The translations under genes were made by a program, and so were the position numbers. From Galerina marginata (lineage: Eukaryota; Basidiomycota; Agaricomycetes; Agaricales; Galerinaceae), in NCBI GenBank assembly GCA_023014335.1, contig JAECYW010000007.1, positions 2,728,001 to 2,792,000 of the forward strand: DNA of 64,000 nucleotides. Reading direction: 5' to 3'. The notes beneath the pieces were generated by a model that had not been told where the DNA came from, searched no databases, and saw only the letters and a list, made by a program, of their open reading frames with translations. Below are positions 21,473 to 32,700 of this stretch, in pieces. How positions within the stretch are numbered: the stretch's first letter is position 1; the number at the start of each line of letters is the position of its first letter.

Positions 21473-22978
21473 ATGGCATCGCCGTGCTCGCCCCAGAATC
21501 CCGCTGTCAACCATGTACCATACGACATTTGGAGAGCCGTGTTCGGTGTATACATCTCCGACTCAGCAAAGTCCTCAATAAAGTTCGATCCAAAGAGAGG
21601 CCCTCTTTTACTGAGTCAGATTTGTTCGGTTTGGAGGAGAATAGCGGTCGAGTCACCTGAGTTATGGTGCAATATTGAAGTGACCGTTGACGAAGATTGT
21701 CATGGGTTCCCAGATAAGAAGCTCCTCGAGCTAGCCCTAGAACGTGCCAGAAGATCGCCGCTTAGGCTTGCGCTATGTGGCGGGAAGACGGCGCCTCCAG
21801 CATCAAAAACTCGCCCCGAGACTGTGGATATGGTGGATATTTTATTGACCAACGTTTCTCGTGCAGTTCATCTTGAAGTCGACCTTCGGATCATTCACTC
21901 TACCCTCCTTGACCGTCCTCGTGGCCCACAACGATTTCACAAATTTATTGGCCCAGGTATGCCTTGGTTGAAGCGATTGAAGATCTCAGGACGGCCTTCC
22001 TCATTCCCGCCGTATTTTTATGAAGACGAGCAAGGACCACCCATCAACCCCATCATAGCAAAGCTCTGGACACCAGCCCCTAAGCTATGGAGGCTGGATT
22101 TATGTGGCTACATCCACTTTCAGAATTTATCGATAATGGAGTCGCTTGGGCCCTCTCTCGGTCCCCTCAGCCTTTTAAATATGGCAAGTCCGATATCTTC
22201 AAAAGACTTTCTTTCTATTCTTTCTGCAACCAAACAGCTTGCACAATGCACCGTCCAACAACTTATCGGGGCGCTCCCTGTCTACGACATATCGCAACAT
22301 CCGATCCAGCTCCAATTTCTTTCCCATCTCGACATAAAAGGATCAGGCGAGGATTCAGGAGGCGACGAACGAAGCCCACCGCTAACCGAAGTCGTCAAGT
22401 ATATTCGAGCACCATCGTTGACCTTCGCTTCATCTGCGACGTGACCGAGGGTGGTCCCAATCATCGTTCTCCGCATTTCTCCAGAACTCGTCCTGCGCTA
22501 TTCGTCATCTGACCCTCGATATCGAAGATTCAGACGAACCCGACAAGTTGGAATGCCTCGAGCTGCTTCCTTCTCTGATGACACTCAACATGAGCTCGGG
22601 AAATCGGTATACTAGGGAAAGCGACAGCCCAGATTTCCTCACTGAAACTTTTACGAATGCTCTAAAAGAGCGAGACTTTTCACGAAGAGGTGCTACCGTT
22701 TAGGATCTGTCCCTTTTTAGAGCACTTCGAGTTCGACTACGACGCTCTAGGACGACCATGCTTCGATGAGAACAGTGTTTGCGAAGATGATCGAAGAGCG
22801 GTTGCTACAGTCGACCCATTTTCGATCAGTGTGTATTCGGGAAGTGAAGGACGGCCAGTCACGCTACGAAAATTATGGATATGTATCGTTTGAGATTCTT
22901 AGGCTCCTTGCGCTTAGGAGATATGGGTTGAAGGTAGAGTTGGATCCAGAACCATGTTGGGCTGTTCTCCTCGAGTAA
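21473..22978 (+). pseudogene. F-box protein pseudogene with three frameshifts
   Basis: The first ATG is at 21473; the upstream open frame has no ATG. The first frame (to 22444) encodes an F-box (YDIWRAVFGVY, then QICSVWRRIAVESPELWCNI) and LRR-like strands up to PSLTFASSAT. The family text then continues in other frames. From about 22465: FSAFLQNSSCAIRHLTLDIED to LKERDFSRRG. From about 22690: LPFRICPFLEHFEFDYDAL. From about 22765: TVFAKMIEERL to EILRLLALRRYGLKVELDP, ending at 22978. Each block aligns in order with the intact paralogue at 8160-9599 (for example SFIAKSRCSLKHFGITVLD, HLQQIEIDYEIL and EILRLLILKRDGLDVELDP), so three indels, not introns, separate them. Probably recently inactivated. 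Confidence 0.85.
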
Positions 22979-24954
22979 GTCGTTGCCCCGTCATTTTGTT
23001 TCTAGTCTTTAAATGCCTGGGCTCTAAGTGTGATAATCTAGAAATTTACTTTAGCACTGACCATGAAATCTTCGGCTAATGATCCAGATTGATAAAGAGA
23101 CCCAAATTTATAAAGCAAGGCAACAAGATGCCGAACTATCTGTTATTTCAAGAAACACTGATTTGGAAAAAGCATTAACGAACGGTGGCCCATGCCGGAT
23201 TTGCGGCGTCGACTCCGGCTTCATGCTCAAGCAAGAACAAATACGTTAAACGTTAAAATACTTACTAAGTATAAGTAAACATCAACCACAACGACCGCCG
23301 CGCTGCTTCATCGATGCTTCATCATTTATACCCGAGTCAGTGTCAGTTAGAGAAGATTCCCGTCCAGTTTCACTGCCGACTGGTTGTAATTTTTGTGGAA
23401 ATCTTGGACCTGCTCGATGCCGGAGTCAGCTCGAATTATATTCAACCTGACGGCGGTGTTCGCGGTTGCTCTTGAGGACACGTCATCGCCAGCTAGCGCA
23501 GGATGAATTTGAGCTTCAAAGTGGTAATTTGCTGGGAGATGTCCCACTTGGGCTTCTAGTACGTGTGATCGCTCATATGCTCGGAATTAATAATGCTAAC
23601 CGAGTGGTGCATGTAGCTCTTTGCTTTCGCCACAGCACCACTCATACACTTGGCTAGCATCAGGACAAGCACGGGCAGCGCGGTTATTTCGCGGATTGCC
23701 TACCGTGCCCTGTGTTGATCAAGGTGATACTGGCAACTTTGAGCCCGTCGCCGCGCCATCATTCCTTCAAGATTCCCTGAAGATGTGACCGAAACGCTGA
23801 AGAGTCGCCATCGCGGAACATATTCGCGCCAGATTTAACTGACGTGGACCTGGCAACGGAAATTGACACTGTCGTTGGTTAAAGTCAAAGAAGAGAATTC
23901 AAGGTGTTCAAGGTTCGGTCACATACTATCTTCTGTAATAGGATATGCTGTGCGTACAACACCGTATGGCAGTTCTTTCTTAGGTGGAACTGGTGGAGAC
24001 TTCCGTGCGTTCCACTGTCAATATTCAGTTTGGTCGTTTCATCCGAATTTCACCATTCTCCACAGCCTGGACACCGTACTTTCAACTTGGCGAATCCACA
24101 ATAGCGGCTGCGTCTGCAGTATGAGGCGGTGACAATACGATTTCCATCAGCTTTATGCTTACCGTCCTTCATCTGGGTCCCCACCTTCGTCAATCCCACC
24201 CGCACGTGCACCAACACAAATATTTCTTGAACGCGATCTTTCTGACATGCCTCGCTTGTTCTGGCTTTATACTTTATTTCTAGAGCTCAGCCTGAGATGG
24301 CGGGGATGGAGGGCGTCAGGACGGATGTCTATCACCCGATCGCGCCTATCGATAGCCTCGAACTGGAAGGATGATCTCAATTCCAACCTTTGCCCCAGTT
24401 TCAATGGTGGTTACGGATCTCGATATATTCGCCTACCTCGGAATCCGCATCATCCATCATTGCCGTCGTTCTTCATGTCCTCACGGACTCTGCAACTGCA
24501 CCTGCCTGATCACTGAGGCCGGAGCACCGGCACGGACGGCACGTGCCATGCTTTTTTCCTGTGCCCAGCGAAAACTAACAGGCTGAAAGCGAAGCCGAAA
24601 ATGACAGGCCATGCCAGGAGCCTGAGGTCTGTTTGGACATGTCCGGGTTTCTATGCATGTGTGATTTGCTGCGCATACACCACCGACCAGGCAGTTTGTT
24701 TTTCCATCCCGAGAGAAAAAGTGGACCAATCTGAATGACTTACTAAAATATTGGAAGTACACGAAGTTTTCAAGATACCTGCTGACCGGTATGGGAGTGA
24801 ACTTTCATTCCCCTGCATCGAAGAGGGAAGCTTTTTCAAATGGAAGAAAGGAAGCCAAACATATTCGTAACACAGAATCACGCCTTGATGACTTAAATAT
24901 GACTCAACACGCTTCAAGTCGTCAGTACCCATATCTTGTTCCCTCATCTCGACA
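22979..24954. other. 2-kb stretch without supported gene
   Basis: Both strands show only short frames. A Gly-rich plus frame near 23940-24010 (TPYGSSFLGGTGGDF) vaguely recalls lectin text but has no supporting context. No transposon ends were found. Probably decayed sequence. Confidence 0.35.
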
Positions 24955-26025
24955 ATGAAATTCCCAGTCTTATCATGTCTAGGCCTTGGGCTGTTTTCGT
25001 TGGTAAACGGAATCATGCTTCATTCGAGCGATGGCATAGATATTTTTGCTGATGCAATAGGCAACCCGAGAAATCCACCCATCGTTTTCGTTCATGGGTT
25101 CACCTTGAGCGCCTTGGTTTTTAAAGATCTCTTCCAAGATAAACGGCTGCTGGACCACTTTTATTTGGTATGCAAAATATTTTTCGCACAAATTTGTATG
25201 AAGAATTCAACGCCATAAATATGTATCCCCAGGTATCATACGACTTGAGAGGTCATGGAAGAAGTGGAAAGCCTAACACAACGGAAGCCTACGCCTCAAA
25301 CTTGTTTGCTGACGACTTTGCGGCTGTAATAAAAGCTTTCAATGTCAAATCTCCGCTCTTCGTTGGATGGTGTGTACTCGAGTTATTAACTTTGTACTGG
25401 ACTGACAGAATGTTTTTTTTTCGTATAGGAGCTATGGCGGTAAGCGATGCTTGGTACATCGAAACAACCTAGTTACTTATATGGCTCGACACTTCCAGGG
25501 ACTGTTGTCTCCGATATCTTTGCACATCTTCCGCCTCGAACAATCTCTGGAATTGTCGCAGTAGCCGCTCGACCAACAACCGCAATCGCCATTAACACCC
25601 CAGCTATTGCCGCCCTCTTACCGGGGTTCAGCGTAACTGATGATGTCGCAGTGGATATTAACACCAAATCTACGTTCATCGACGCATGCTTTAACGACCC
25701 GTCAAATATTGCTATCGATATCATATGGTCCTGGATCGGGTCAGCCGCCATCCAGCTTCCACCTATCTCTGACCTGGTCCGCACGCGTGCGCAAGATACA
25801 ACGAAGTTGTTCGAGGCCGGCGCTAAAGGATTTCCTTATCTCGTGATCAGTGGTACGGCGGACAAAATCGTGTTGAATGATAACGTCACAGCGGAGATTG
25901 AGCCTCATTTCACAAATTTCGAGGTTATCAGGATCCAGGGTGGGGCGCATGCCGTGTTCATTGAAAAAGAGGATGAGTTTGTTCAGGCTCTGGTTCCGTT
26001 TGCAAATAAAATTTTAGTGTCGTGA
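24955..26025 (+). CDS. Secreted alpha/beta hydrolase
   Basis: Four exons: 24955-25167, 25233-25369, 25429-25439 (only 11 nt) and 25499-26025, giving 295 residues. The N-terminus MKFPVLSCLGLGLFSLVNG is a signal peptide. Core motifs of the alpha/beta hydrolase fold are all present: oxyanion HGF (residues 47-49), a YDLRGHGRS loop, nucleophile elbow G-W-S-Y-G with Ser118, acid Asp242 in VISGTADK, and His271 in GGAHAVF. Gly, Ser and Tyr of the elbow straddle the 11-nt exon: TG|G AGC TAT GGC G|GG. All introns have GT-AG borders (GTATGC, GTGTGT, GTAAGC). Family role: ester, epoxide or related hydrolysis; substrate unknown. Similar to non-haem peroxidase or epoxide-hydrolase-like fungal enzymes in overall motif order. 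Confidence 0.88.
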
Positions 26026-27889
26026 AGAGCGGGGGAGATAGAATTGACAGCGCTTGATGTGATCGCATGTACGGTTCAATCACGCTCTCGCAATGCTTGG
26101 ATATATATTTTACAGCTGCACTTTCTGGTTTTATTCTACAGTTCTTATGTTAAAGAGCCGATGAAACCTAGTTGATAAGTCCTGCATATGTAGAAGATTA
26201 ACCGCAGGCTAATGAAATTCGAATGACGCGGAGTCGGAGAGACTTTCGCAAACGACGAGAACGCCGATGCCAGCGTGACCCATTCCGAGAAAAATGCCGA
26301 GGAGTGAGCACCGAGCCTAATCATCCTGGGCTTAATACTGAGAAACCTGGGTTACACACTCAGACTTGCATGGCAGACAAATAAAATGACTATGTATCAG
26401 TGTCAACTTAGGCACGATCGGCGCAGAGCAGACGGTGTCGTTTCGCTCTCGGTGGGCTACAGGTGGTGGAATATTTAGCGCCATGAGCATCGGTGCATAG
26501 CTTAGGAATGGCCTGTTGTTAATTAAATTATAACCACCGTCGGCAGGCTGTTCGGCATGGCAGATGGACCATAGTAACTCCACGCGTCTGTGCCTGGCGA
26601 ATTTCGTCACTCTTTGGAGCTGCCATCTTCTTCCTCATAACTCGTATCCGTTTCCTTCTCATCGACCTGAAGGGGTCCTTCTACTCCATGCAGCCAGTCG
26701 ACAATGAAATTTTATAGAATATTCCTCAAATTTAAACCTCAACGCACAATAGTCCTGTTCAGCCGGCGTCTTGGAGCTGGTAAAATAGCACTCCTTCCTC
26801 TTCTTATACTTACTTCCTGAGTTGTCGTTTCCACCTGGTTAGCTCTCTTCACGATCGTTGACTCCCTAAGCCGGTTTCCATGGACGTTATGCCAAATGAA
26901 CTCGCCAAAGTCCTTGCAAACATCCATAAAGAACGATACGTGGCGGACGTATACTAAGATTCGCCGCTAACTTTATCCCCCTACGTTCTCTGACACTTGG
27001 GGACTGTTCACGTTCCACTCACCGATACTCAAGTATACCGACTCCCTGTTCTCGGTGCATTCAAGGAGACCTCTTCAAGGACTTTCAAATACTTGATCGT
27101 CGTCATCAACCTTATCTCCTCGGACAGGTTCTATAAAGCTCCAAATGCAGCAGATTCGCCTCATGTGGGTCTACTGGTGACCGATTTTTGTAATTCTAGC
27201 AGGCTCGGTCCTTACTTCATGTGACCGTCTGCTAAATAGAGTATGTGCACGACGGGTCTCTGGCAATCTGCGTTGTCCTCCGTCTCCTACCGTCTCTGAA
27301 TCTGGGAGCTCGGGTCTCACTCTCTAGACGAATGTATTTCTCGCCTGGTGGGTCTATTCATGAATCATGGCAGCCGAAGAACACGAAAGTGTGTGTACTC
27401 GAATAACCTCGATATTGTCCCATCTAGGATACGCTCTCCACTGCCCCACTGTGCTATTTACGGTCCCGCCACAATCACCATCGTGGAGACAGTGCGTCTG
27501 GTTTCATAGTGACAATTGATCAAAGTGTGATCGTTGAGCCTCCCTGCCTTGCCAAAGATGATTGAATCCCCATCCCAAACTTCTAACTAGGCCCTGTTAT
27601 CGGTACTGTCCAATAAGAGTCCAATCCCCCTTTCAGAAGGATATCGCCATCATTTGTACCGATACTTGTAGGATCATTGATGTGGTTGAACCAGGTAGAA
27701 TGGGCCTTGGGCCGCATATCCTTTGGGTATATTAAGGCCTGACGGACGTAATCTTTCGTCTCCCAGAGGGCTCCTGCACTGGTCGCGCTCCTGTCAGATC
27801 TGTAACTCGCATCCCTTAAAGTCGACTGTTTGCTCACAAAGTCTTCCTCCTCTTTTCAAGAGCGCCTATACTCTGTTTTCTCACTACCT
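26026..27889. other. Intergenic with degenerate repeat remnants
   Basis: No intact gene. At 26395-26480 the text GGCGCAGAGC, then CGCTCTCGGTGGGCTAC, matches the core of the roughly 200-bp repeat family at 29.8-34.2 kb. At 26690-26770, GACAATGAAATT, then CAACGCACAAT, matches the start of the 2-kb family at 47.6 and 57.9 kb. A plus-strand frame at 26880-26955 (MDVMPNELAKVLANIHKERY) recalls an F-box start but stops quickly. Confidence 0.4.
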
Positions 27890-29406
27890 ATGGCACCAGC
27901 TCCTTTAACCCCTGCCGATCTTGGTAAAATGTAGGTTCTTAATGTTTTTCATCGGTTGAAAGCCACTATTGAAATTCTCCCGATGTTGACCAGCGCAGGG
28001 CCACTGGTAAGTAACCGCAATTAGCTACTCCGTGATATGAAGAATAAAGTGACACAGCTCATCGCATACCTTCTGAATTGGGGACTTTTTGGTGTCTTGT
28101 CCATGCAAGTCTGTAAGTCCATGTACATTCATTCTGTTGACCTGCCTTTTTTCATTGAATTCGAATTCGCAGATTTATACCATCTGGCATTCCCAGGTGA
28201 TCGTGCGGGTTTTAAAGTCTTAGTATATGGAACCTATTTATGGGAAGCGGTCCAAACATTCCTCCTCACAACGAGTGCATTTATGACTTTCGCAACTGGG
28301 TTCACAAACCCCATGGCGCTGGATACAATTGGGACTATATGGTTTTCTGTTCCTATTATGGTCGGATTTGGTCAGTTCTTAAGCTACTCCTGCCGCAAGT
28401 GTTCAGTATTGACTGTTTTGTAGTTGCATTTGTGTCGCAGGTCTTCTATGCGTACCGAATCATCATTCTCTCCCAAAACCGATATATTGTTGGCATCATA
28501 TTATTGGTACGACAAAAATATCGGTACTTGCAACCCTCTCCTTGACGCTTTAAATGCAGTTGTCGTGTCTTTCGTTTTCCGCTTCCATTGCGCTGGGCGT
28601 GGAAACGAAGAATGCAGTTTTGTTCAGCCACTACCTAAAGAAAAAAAATCTCATAACGTCAGGGGTAGCTATTGAATTTTTTCATATCAGCTTGGTCGAA
28701 GTTAACGCTTGACAGATATGGGAAGGCGGAAGTGCAGGCTGCGACGTCATGATTGCAGCTTCCATGACCTACCTTGTCCGTTTAATTTACGCTTTATACG
28801 ACTGCCATAACTAATATCTTACGTCGTTTAGTTAAAGCGTCATGACACCAGAGTTAAGCCGACTCAGGTTCTCCTTAAAAGGATCATTCGACTGACCATC
28901 GAAACTGGCTCATTGACAGGTAGGTCATTATTAGCGTAAGGTTGATTTAAGCGCCAAATTCATGGATCTACCCACAGCTGCTGTCGCAATCCTCTCTCAT
29001 ATACTGGGACTCTTACCGGGTAAACTGACTTACTATCAGACAAGTGTCGCAGTGTTGGGAAAATTGTACTCCAATTCCATGATGGTCTCACTGAATAGCC
29101 GCATGCAAGTTAGGCCTTCCAGCGATACGTCCGTATCTGCTTTCGAAAGCGAGTTCCCAGTCGTATTCAATAGTACGAAGAAGGACCTCGGCATTGAAGT
29201 TGAATTGGGTAATCGTTCGGTGGAAGGAAGAATTTTGATTACTCGCGAAGAAGTTTCATTCCCCCAGTCAAATAAGATGTCAGAGGTACGTCCATCCTCC
29301 CTACTGTTCAAGTTGTGTTCTGGTTGTTAATACGGAGTAGGACAAAAGGAAAGACCTGGACGATCTTTCCCAGGTAGCCCAGCCAAACAAGCTGCCCACC
29401 TGGTAA
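27890..29406 (+). CDS. DUF6534 family multi-pass membrane protein (copy 1)
   Basis: Ten exons: 27890-27930, 27994-28006, 28058-28112, 28173-28370, 28424-28506, 28560-28664, 28716-28775, 28832-28919, 28978-29285 and 29341-29406, for 338 residues. The protein reads IAGPLLIAYLLNWGLFGVLSMQVY, YHLAFPGDRAGFKVLVYGTYL, VEAFVSQVFYAYRI-type segments, GGSAGCDVMIAASM, RIIRLTIETGSLTAAVAIL and YSNSMMVSLNSRM. These are the hallmark blocks of the agaricomycete DUF6534 family (about 320-340 residues, seven predicted membrane helices). Role unknown; often compared with receptor-like 7TM proteins, without proof. The tail after TREEVSFP is hydrophilic. All introns are 50-65 nt and exon 2 is a 13-nt micro-exon encoding AGPL. 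Intact reading frame with normal splice borders; probably functional. Confidence 0.9.
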
Positions 29407-29789
29407 ATTATGCACATTTTCAGATCCCCCCTAGTGTTTCTCTGGCTGATAAAGTAGTCACTAAATATACCTGGGAAGGAACGCAGTGAAATTACCTTTT
29501 GCAGGCTACACCTCCAGCGGGACTCCTGCAGACGCGTTAAAATTGTCTCGTGTTCAAGTACCTAATGTAGAAATTTGATCCACTCACGAATGTACTCGGT
29601 ATTAGTGGCAGAACCTCAAAAGGAAGGAACGTTCTAACGTTTTGACTCTTGAAAAGCGCACTCCCTCCGAGTCAATTTCAAGCTAAATAGAGGAAGGGTC
29701 ATTTGTGTTAATACTCCATGGGGCGATTTTATAGGCATTTGAATGTCGATGTCTGCAGGTAAAGAACAGCCAGGTAATATGTATGATCG

Positions 29790-32700
29790 CTGGCGGACAA
29801 GTATGCAGGTAGTATCCTGCCAGCGGTGTAGGGTTCAGCGCATGGAGAGAGTGGATGACGTCACAGCTAAAAAATGACTCTAGCATCTGAGTCGACGGTC
29901 GTACGCCACGGATGATAGTAGTCATTAAGACAGGCAGAGACATCCACACTCTCGGTAACCTAGTACTACCAGTAGAAGACTTTCGACGATTTATCCAATT
30001 TCCCGGACTGAGTTGAGAACAAACGGCTGGGATGAATCCTCGTCGCCTGGACATCATACACCATTCGCGTCTGTAATTTGTCTAACATGCTTAATTATGA
30101 ATCCCCTTGATAAATCATTATGCTCCACAGAAGTCGCAGCGGAGAGGCTAAGTAGGCGGCGTATGGCGTGCGGCGTAGAACTCAGCGCACGGAGGGCATG
30201 GAGAGTTCCGGAGGCCCAATAAATGGCTCTGTCATTCATGCGTAGTGGGACATGAAATGTCCAGAGTCATTGTAAAAGGAGAAAGCCCGCATGCCCTGGG
30301 AGAGCTGTAAATCGGAAACGCCATTCGCTGCATGTCCTGTGTACTTGATTATTATCAGATGGTGCATCGAAACTTTTGTGTGACTTACCTGTCGGGGAGA
30401 CCCATTTGAGCAACACACTAGCATAATGGACCAAAAATTGTCAATTGCACTGACAGATCACCAGTCTCACAGAAGTGAAAGTGGGAGAGAAATTTGGCGG
30501 TATCCAGCCTGGGGTAGAGGACTCAGCGCACGGAGAGCGGCGATGACTGCCTACTTACGCACTCATGACTCCGACATCCGAGTCGAGTACAATGTACTCT
30601 ATAACACGGATAGACAATAGTCATTGAGACAAGGGAAGACATCGTCTCGCGCTCGGTGGGTGAAAACGTCGGTGGGCGGCGGAGACCACATTTTTTGCCA
30701 GCGGCCAACACAGTGAAGTACTAAGCAGACACGGAGAGTATAAAGGGCTTATAGCATAGCCGCCTAAATGACTTTTGACATCGACGCCAGGTAGGGCACG
30801 GACGAAGTGCAAGAAGTCAATGTGATAACGGAATACAGCGTTCACGCTCTCGATTGACTACCAGTCCAAGATGTGGACGACGGAGCTGGTTATCAACTTG
30901 TCAGGACTGATTAACATAGAGTGGACACATAGAAATCCCATATTACTCGCCTACCTCAGACATTCCGGTGAGGCAAAAGTAGAGCGACTTCACGCTAGCA
31001 CAATGGATTAGTCACGACCAAAAGGTCGTCGATCTGGCTGATTGATTCTCTGTTGCATAGAATCTAGGCTAGGAGAAGACCTTGGCCGTGTCCCAGTCAG
31101 CGGTGTATAGCGTAGGACTCATAAGACACCCAGAGAGCGCGAGCCTTCGACCGTTTGCCTCTGACCACCAATCACCTGACTCGAATCCGTGGAAGGGCAC
31201 GGATGAGAAGAGACAGTGTGATGATAGAGTCATGGCGATCATCGCTCTCTGTGGGCTACGAGTTGCAGATGTGCCAGGACGACGGCAGGCTTGGTGTGGG
31301 CGGGAGTAACGTGCATTGTTATGATTGAGATAAGATGATCTGGCAGTGATCGGCATTCTTTCGGCCGGGCTGCACTCAAGAATGACATCACAGGCTGATG
31401 ATCCGCTGATCCGTGATACTCCTTGAAAGTTGATTTTGAGCGATTTGCATGTCTATCCTCATATTTAACTTTTAGTCGGCTAAAAGCCATCAGAACATTA
31501 ATCGCTTCAATACAGCCAGTACCAAACGATCAGATTTGCAGTCCGAGCCAAGATACACTCAGATCTTGGTACCCAAATACATAAAATACCAAACACCCTG
31601 GTGCCTTGCAATCCTCCCGATTTAGTTGGATTGGTTTCAAGCGGACGTACGGTGCACTAAATAGAAATCTCACCTTCTTCTCCCCACCACAACCATTATG
31701 CCAGACGTAACCGTTCGCAACGAGACTCAGAACAACCTCAACATCGCCTTTCGGTTTGTTGCGCCAACCAACTGGACAAATACCCTCATCGCAGGAGAAT
31801 CCTGGACAACGCATCTTGCATCAACGCCTTATAAAGTCGAGGCTCGTCTCGATCACGAAAACAATCGATTTTCGGCGGATAATTCATTGGCAGTAGCCAC
31901 CGATATTAGCGCAGGGTGCCTTGCTGGTGCCGCCAGTGTAACCTTGGGAGCGCTCTCTGTGGGTGGCGTAACAAGCGGAGCTGGCCTTGCTGCCGCGGGA
32001 CCTTTGATGCAACACGCAGGTCAAGGTTCGTTTATCGCTTGGATCTTCCATATGTCATGACGGATTTGTATCTCCAGCTGGAGAAAGATTCGCCCAAAGT
32101 GCGGATGGAATGGTGATCAGTGTTGGCGTTTGCATTCCCTTCAATAATAATCTAAAAACGTATGCGATTCGCTTCGAGGAAACTTCCGGGTATAGTCTAT
32201 GGGATGTCGACAACAACGCTAAATTGTAAGCTCGAACCTAAGAGGTAAGCCAAGTTTCGTGGCTGTGACTCGGTTTCCTTATAGTTGATGGCTTTTAAGT
32301 AGACGTCTGTCGGGTGTAGGAGAATTTAACGTGATACATGGGTGTCGAGGAAAGTATAGGCGAGCTGGCCGTACAGAAAGATAGATTTGAGCCTAATAGT
32401 TGGTATTAAACCCAGCAGGCATGCAAATGGCTGTTTTGTACATTTGAAAATGACCTAACCTCGAATCCACATGCTCTCGGCGCGCTGATGCAAGTCCAAA
32501 ATAAGATGCAGGAAAGATGATGGAGATTGGGATTGACTATTATATCTAGCTATTAGGAAGCTGTTAGTATTATAATACGATCTGGAATAATATTAATCAC
32601 TTTGGGGTCCTTCAAAGTAGAGCGAGCTAAGTGCCGTGGCCGTCTTCGCTTGAAATCAATATCGGGCAGTGCGTCGTAAGACTCGATACACGGAGAGATT

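Noticed and set aside
23930..24020. Gly-rich plus frame TPYGSSFLGGTGGDF as a jacalin-like lectin fragment.
   Set aside because: Too short, with no neighbouring strands of the fold and no splice structure.
26878..27230. F-box-like start MDVMPNELAKVLANIHKERY as a gene.
   Set aside because: A stop follows within about 25 codons and no later frame carries the V-C-x2-W motif.
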